NCBI GenBank assembly: GCA_944393345.1
Contig: CALXZW010000022.1
Coordinates: 1 to 16,132 of the forward strand
Length of the DNA stretch: 16,132 bases
Origin: an uncultured Clostridia bacterium
GTDB lineage: Bacteria > Bacillota > Clostridia > TANB77 > CAG-508
Reading direction: 5' to 3'
Positions 14,271 to 16,132 of this stretch are shown here, one piece after another. Every line of letters begins with the position of its first letter. Position 1 is the stretch's first letter. The notes beneath the pieces were generated by a model. It saw only the letters and a program-made list of their open reading frames with translations. It was not told the origin of the DNA and did not search any database. The translations under genes and the position numbers were made by a program.

Positions 14271-15749
14271 ATTTAATATAAAATTTAATTTTTTCCCTTT
14301 TGCCTCATTTTCAATTTCTTCTTTTCTATATGATATAATTTTAAAATCTTCTTTTTTATCAAATTTTATCATTATTGCTTTTGTATAATCATCTTTACTA
14401 GGCTTTCCATATTCTTCTAAGATAAAACTTGCTTTGTATTCTCTCACAGTGTCAAAAGTATTCATAAATCCCATACCTGTTCCTCCACTGCTTTTATGCG
14501 TTGTACTAGGTTTTACTCCTAAATTTAATAACGTATTTATTTCAAATTCTATTCCAGAATCATATATGTATAAACTATAAAATCCATCTATTTTCCCTAA
14601 TCTTACTAATATACTTTTATTTATATTATCTGAATAATTAATAGCTATTATTGCATTTTTTACATGATCTGCTAATAATATTTCTAATTTTTCTTTTGAA
14701 ATATAATTATTAGTCATTTGATAAATATTTCCTATAATTTGCAAATCAAAATCTATGTTATTTTTTATGCATTCTGATTGCATGTATTTTAACATATCAT
14801 CTATTTCTTCTATATTAGTTTTAGATAGTTCAACTTGTGGCTTGTTTTTCGATATTTCTTCTGATATTTTATCAATCTTTTCTTTTATATTTGTTTCTGA
14901 ACCCAATTCTGTTTTTAATAGTAATATTTCATTTAGTTTATGTTCTAATGCTTTTTGTTTATGCGCTATTGAATGACTTTTTTTGCTAAAACTCAAATTT
15001 TCTTGTTCTAATTTTTTTATTTCTTCTTTTTTCTCTTCTAATTCTTTTTTAGTTTCTTCTAAATCTTGTATTAATAACTGTTGCTTGTAATATGCTTGTA
15101 TAGATTTTTGGATAGTTATGAACATGATTATTGCTATCAATATAATACTTATAAATAAGTTTTTGTTTATGAACATATTGGATTTAGATAAAATTTGTAA
15201 AGCTATAATTATAATTGTACTTATAGTTAATATCATAATATCTAGACGATTGTCTACCCAATTACTATTTAAAAATATTATTCCTTTCTTTATTTTTCTT
15301 ATTTTAAATATCAGCACTATAACTACACTATATGAGAATAAAATCAAGACTAAGCTTAGATACATATTAGTTATATTAAATATAATAGTCGGAATAAAAT
15401 TAATTATACTAATCATAAAAAATATAATATAATTAATACTTAAAGATATAGTAGTAATCACTATTGATTTTCCTATATTTTTATTTACTTTTTTATAATT
15501 GATTATACTTATGATAAATATGATAATCATAGCCATTGTTATAAAATCTATTTGATTTCTTATTTTATTCAATATTATTGAGACTATAAAAATTAAACAA
15601 CATAGCAACTTAGATTTTCTTAATATATGATTAAAATTAATTAACTTATCAAAACTATATTGTACCCAAAAAAGAATACAAAACATTTTGCTTATATACA
15701 TTAGTTCTTCCATAGTATTTAATTTTAAAACAAAATTTAAAATTTCCAT
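14253..15749 (-). CDS. AgrC-like GHKL sensor histidine kinase
   Basis: Membrane receptor-kinase of 498 residues of the AgrC/ComD/FsrC type. The N-terminal part (about 1-220) holds several hydrophobic segments, followed by a strongly Lys/Glu-rich coiled coil (about 228-255), a His-containing segment SHSIAHKQKALEHK (His259 or His263 as possible phospho-acceptor) and a C-terminal GHKL ATPase: LADHVKNAIIAI (360-371, N-box Asn365), YDSG (396-399) and GGTGMGFMNTF (422-432). The His and N-boxes deviate from classic AgrC (FRHDYxN, LDNAIEA), so kinase activity is likely but unproven. An upstream in-frame TTG at 15815 was rejected since it lies beside a terminator and has no ribosome site, whereas AGGGGAT precedes the ATG at 15749 by about 8 nt. 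No response regulator, agrB or agrD is adjacent; the next upstream gene is a 17-codon peptide gene. Confidence 0.85.
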   Translation of the reverse strand: MEILNFVLKLNTMEELMYISKMFCILFWVQYSFDKLINFNHILRKSKLLCCLIFIVSIILNKIRNQIDFITMAMIIIFIISIINYKKVNKNIGKSIVITTISLSINYIIFFMISIINFIPTIIFNITNMYLSLVLILFSYSVVIVLIFKIRKIKKGIIFLNSNWVDNRLDIMILTISTIIIIALQILSKSNMFINKNLFISIILIAIIMFITIQKSIQAYYKQQLLIQDLEETKKELEEKKEEIKKLEQENLSFSKKSHSIAHKQKALEHKLNEILLLKTELGSETNIKEKIDKISEEISKNKPQVELSKTNIEEIDDMLKYMQSECIKNNIDFDLQIIGNIYQMTNNYISKEKLEILLADHVKNAIIAINYSDNINKSILVRLGKIDGFYSLYIYDSGIEFEINTLLNLGVKPSTTHKSSGGTGMGFMNTFDTVREYKASFILEEYGKPSKDDYTKAIMIKFDKKEDFKIISYRKEEIENEAKGKKLNFILNKRNNI

Positions 15750-15777
15750 ACTTTTATCCCCTAATACATTATATATT

Positions 15778-15812
15778 AAAAAAAAAATCAATACAAGTAT
15801 TTTTACTTGTAT
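15778..15812 (-). terminator. Terminator/attenuator between peptide gene and sensor kinase
   Basis: On the minus strand ATACAAGTA/TACTTGTAT (15812-15804 with 15799-15791) form a 9-bp stem with an AAAA loop, followed by TGA and ten T residues (15787-15778). It begins 12 nt after the stop of the small peptide gene and ends 28 nt before the kinase ATG. It must be read through, or bypassed by another promoter, for the kinase to be expressed from upstream. Confidence 0.75.
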
Positions 15813-15824
15813 CAATTTTTTAAT

Positions 15825-15878
15825 TTATTTTATCCAATAAATTACCCAATTAATTAATGCCTCATACCAATTCCCCAT
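15825..15878 (-). CDS. 17-residue Trp-rich peptide upstream of the sensor kinase
   Basis: The encoded peptide is MGNWYEALINWVIYWIK. It contains three Trp, two Tyr, one Lys and one Glu, and its hydrophobic residues fall on one helix face, so it looks amphipathic and membrane-active. It has no Cys, no GG leader site and no signal peptide. AAAGGTGGTGG lies 8 nt before the ATG, a spacing typical of a real gene; in-frame GTG codons at 15890 and 15887 could add MVEK (21 residues). Terminators lie on both sides. A TTGACA (15920-15915) is present upstream but no good -10 is spaced to it, so the promoter is uncertain. Possible roles are linear signal peptide for the downstream receptor, leaderless membrane-active peptide, or leader peptide of a Trp-dependent attenuator. 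It is not an AgrD. Confidence 0.55.
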   Translation of the reverse strand: MGNWYEALINWVIYWIK

Positions 15879-15921
15879 TTTTTCCACCACCTTTTCTATT
15901 CGTTCCTCTTTTATTGTCAAT

Positions 15922-15958
15922 AAAAAAATACCACCTGTTGCTGTTAAACAAGTGGTAT
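15922..15958 (-). terminator. Strong terminator upstream of the peptide gene
   Basis: On the minus strand ATACCACTTGTT and AACAGGTGGTAT (15958-15947 with 15939-15928) form a 12-bp stem with one G-U pair and a 7-base loop, followed by six T residues. It is the second terminator after the truncated upstream gene. Confidence 0.8.
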
Positions 15959-15980
15959 ATGATGATAGAAAAAAATGGTG

Positions 15981-16010
15981 AAAAAAAATCTAGTATTTTC
16001 TTACTAGATT
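15981..16010 (-). terminator. Terminator of the truncated gene at the window edge
   Basis: On the minus strand AATCTAGTA/TACTAGATT (16010-16002 with 15995-15987) form a 9-bp stem with a 6-base loop, followed by six T residues. The stop codon of the upstream gene (16006-16004) lies inside the stem. Confidence 0.75.
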
Positions 16011-16132
16011 AATTTCTTTATTTTATCTACATAATAATATATAAACTCCATTGGTGTTGGAACACCTGATTGATAATCAATTTTTGCTTTATAATATAAC
16101 ATTAAATCTTCGACTGCTGATACTCTCCAAGC
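16004..16132 (-). CDS. 3' end of an unidentified gene (partial)
   Basis: The frame is open from the window edge to a TAG stop inside a terminator stem, giving the last 42 residues, beginning AWRVSAVEDLMLYYKAKIDY and ending YYYVDKIKKLI. The segment is soluble-looking, mixed charged and Tyr-rich, and I recognise no family in it. It does not resemble the C-terminus of an AgrB, AgrD or LytTR-type AgrA, so it gives no agr context to the kinase downstream. That the frame ends exactly at a terminator supports it being a real gene. Confidence 0.6.
   Translation of the reverse strand, partial: AWRVSAVEDLMLYYKAKIDYQSGVPTPMEFIYYYVDKIKKLI

Noticed and set aside
15750..15815. TTG start giving the sensor kinase 22 extra residues
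   Set aside because: The TTG lies next to the terminator hairpin and the frame would run through its stem and T-run, with no ribosome site; the ATG at 15749 has AGGGGAT in front.
15825..15890. AgrD-type cyclic peptide precursor
   Set aside because: The peptide has no Cys or Ser at a ring position, no acidic C-terminal tail, and there is no agrB processing protease nearby.
15928..15958. T-box element, because of the AGGTGGTA stretch
   Set aside because: The T-box core AGGGTGGNACCGCG is not matched and there is no aminoacyl or biosynthesis gene downstream; a plain terminator explains it.

Overview
The window is very AT-rich (GC roughly a quarter), uses strong AGGAGG-type ribosome binding sites, occasional TTG starts and sigma-A type promoters. 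It reads as a low-GC Firmicute, most likely an anaerobic clostridial lineage. The gene set fits this: a small alarmone synthetase, an OmpR-type two-component pair, AIM24, a Clostridia-style Y-family polymerase, an AgrC/GHKL-type kinase, and above all an OLE RNA next to its partner gene oapA. There are no mobile elements, CRISPR arrays, tRNAs or rRNAs that I can see.

Layout. (1) 122-2346, plus strand: a membrane-anchored G5/SH3-like/glucosaminidase cell-wall hydrolase and a lipid-anchor-free membrane protein of unknown function, ended by a terminator whose loop holds the last stop codon. (2) 2363-6172, minus strand: thioredoxin, an AIM24-family protein with its own promoter, then a three-gene unit in the order small alarmone synthetase, response regulator, histidine kinase. 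(3) 6173-6625: a gene-free stretch with a consensus plus-strand promoter that has no downstream gene, a 29-bp-armed inverted repeat and a minus-strand terminator. (4) 6626-8698, minus strand: a DinB-type polymerase whose promoter overlaps a LexA-like box, and a short-chain dehydrogenase. (5) 8782-10804, minus strand: oapA, a structured RNA of about 580 nt recognised as OLE, and thymidylate kinase. (6) 10931-14234, plus strand: dGTP triphosphohydrolase, metallophosphoesterase and a UDP-sugar pyrophosphorylase, tightly spaced. (7) 14253-16132, minus strand: an AgrC-like GHKL sensor kinase preceded by a 17-codon Trp-rich mini-gene enclosed by terminators, and the 3' end of an unidentified gene.

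How the parts fit. Tmk and Dgt are divergently transcribed and both act on dNTP pools. The OLE/OapA ribonucleoprotein is a membrane-bound complex known from Bacillus halodurans to be involved in stress tolerance and Mg2+ homeostasis; here it has its own promoter and sits outside the isoprenoid operon seen in bacilli. The most open question is the right end: a peptide-sized gene (MGNWYEALINWVIYWIK) immediately upstream of a peptide-pheromone-type receptor kinase, with no agrB, agrD or agrA visible. It could be a linear signal peptide, a membrane-active peptide or a leader peptide controlling read-through into the kinase.
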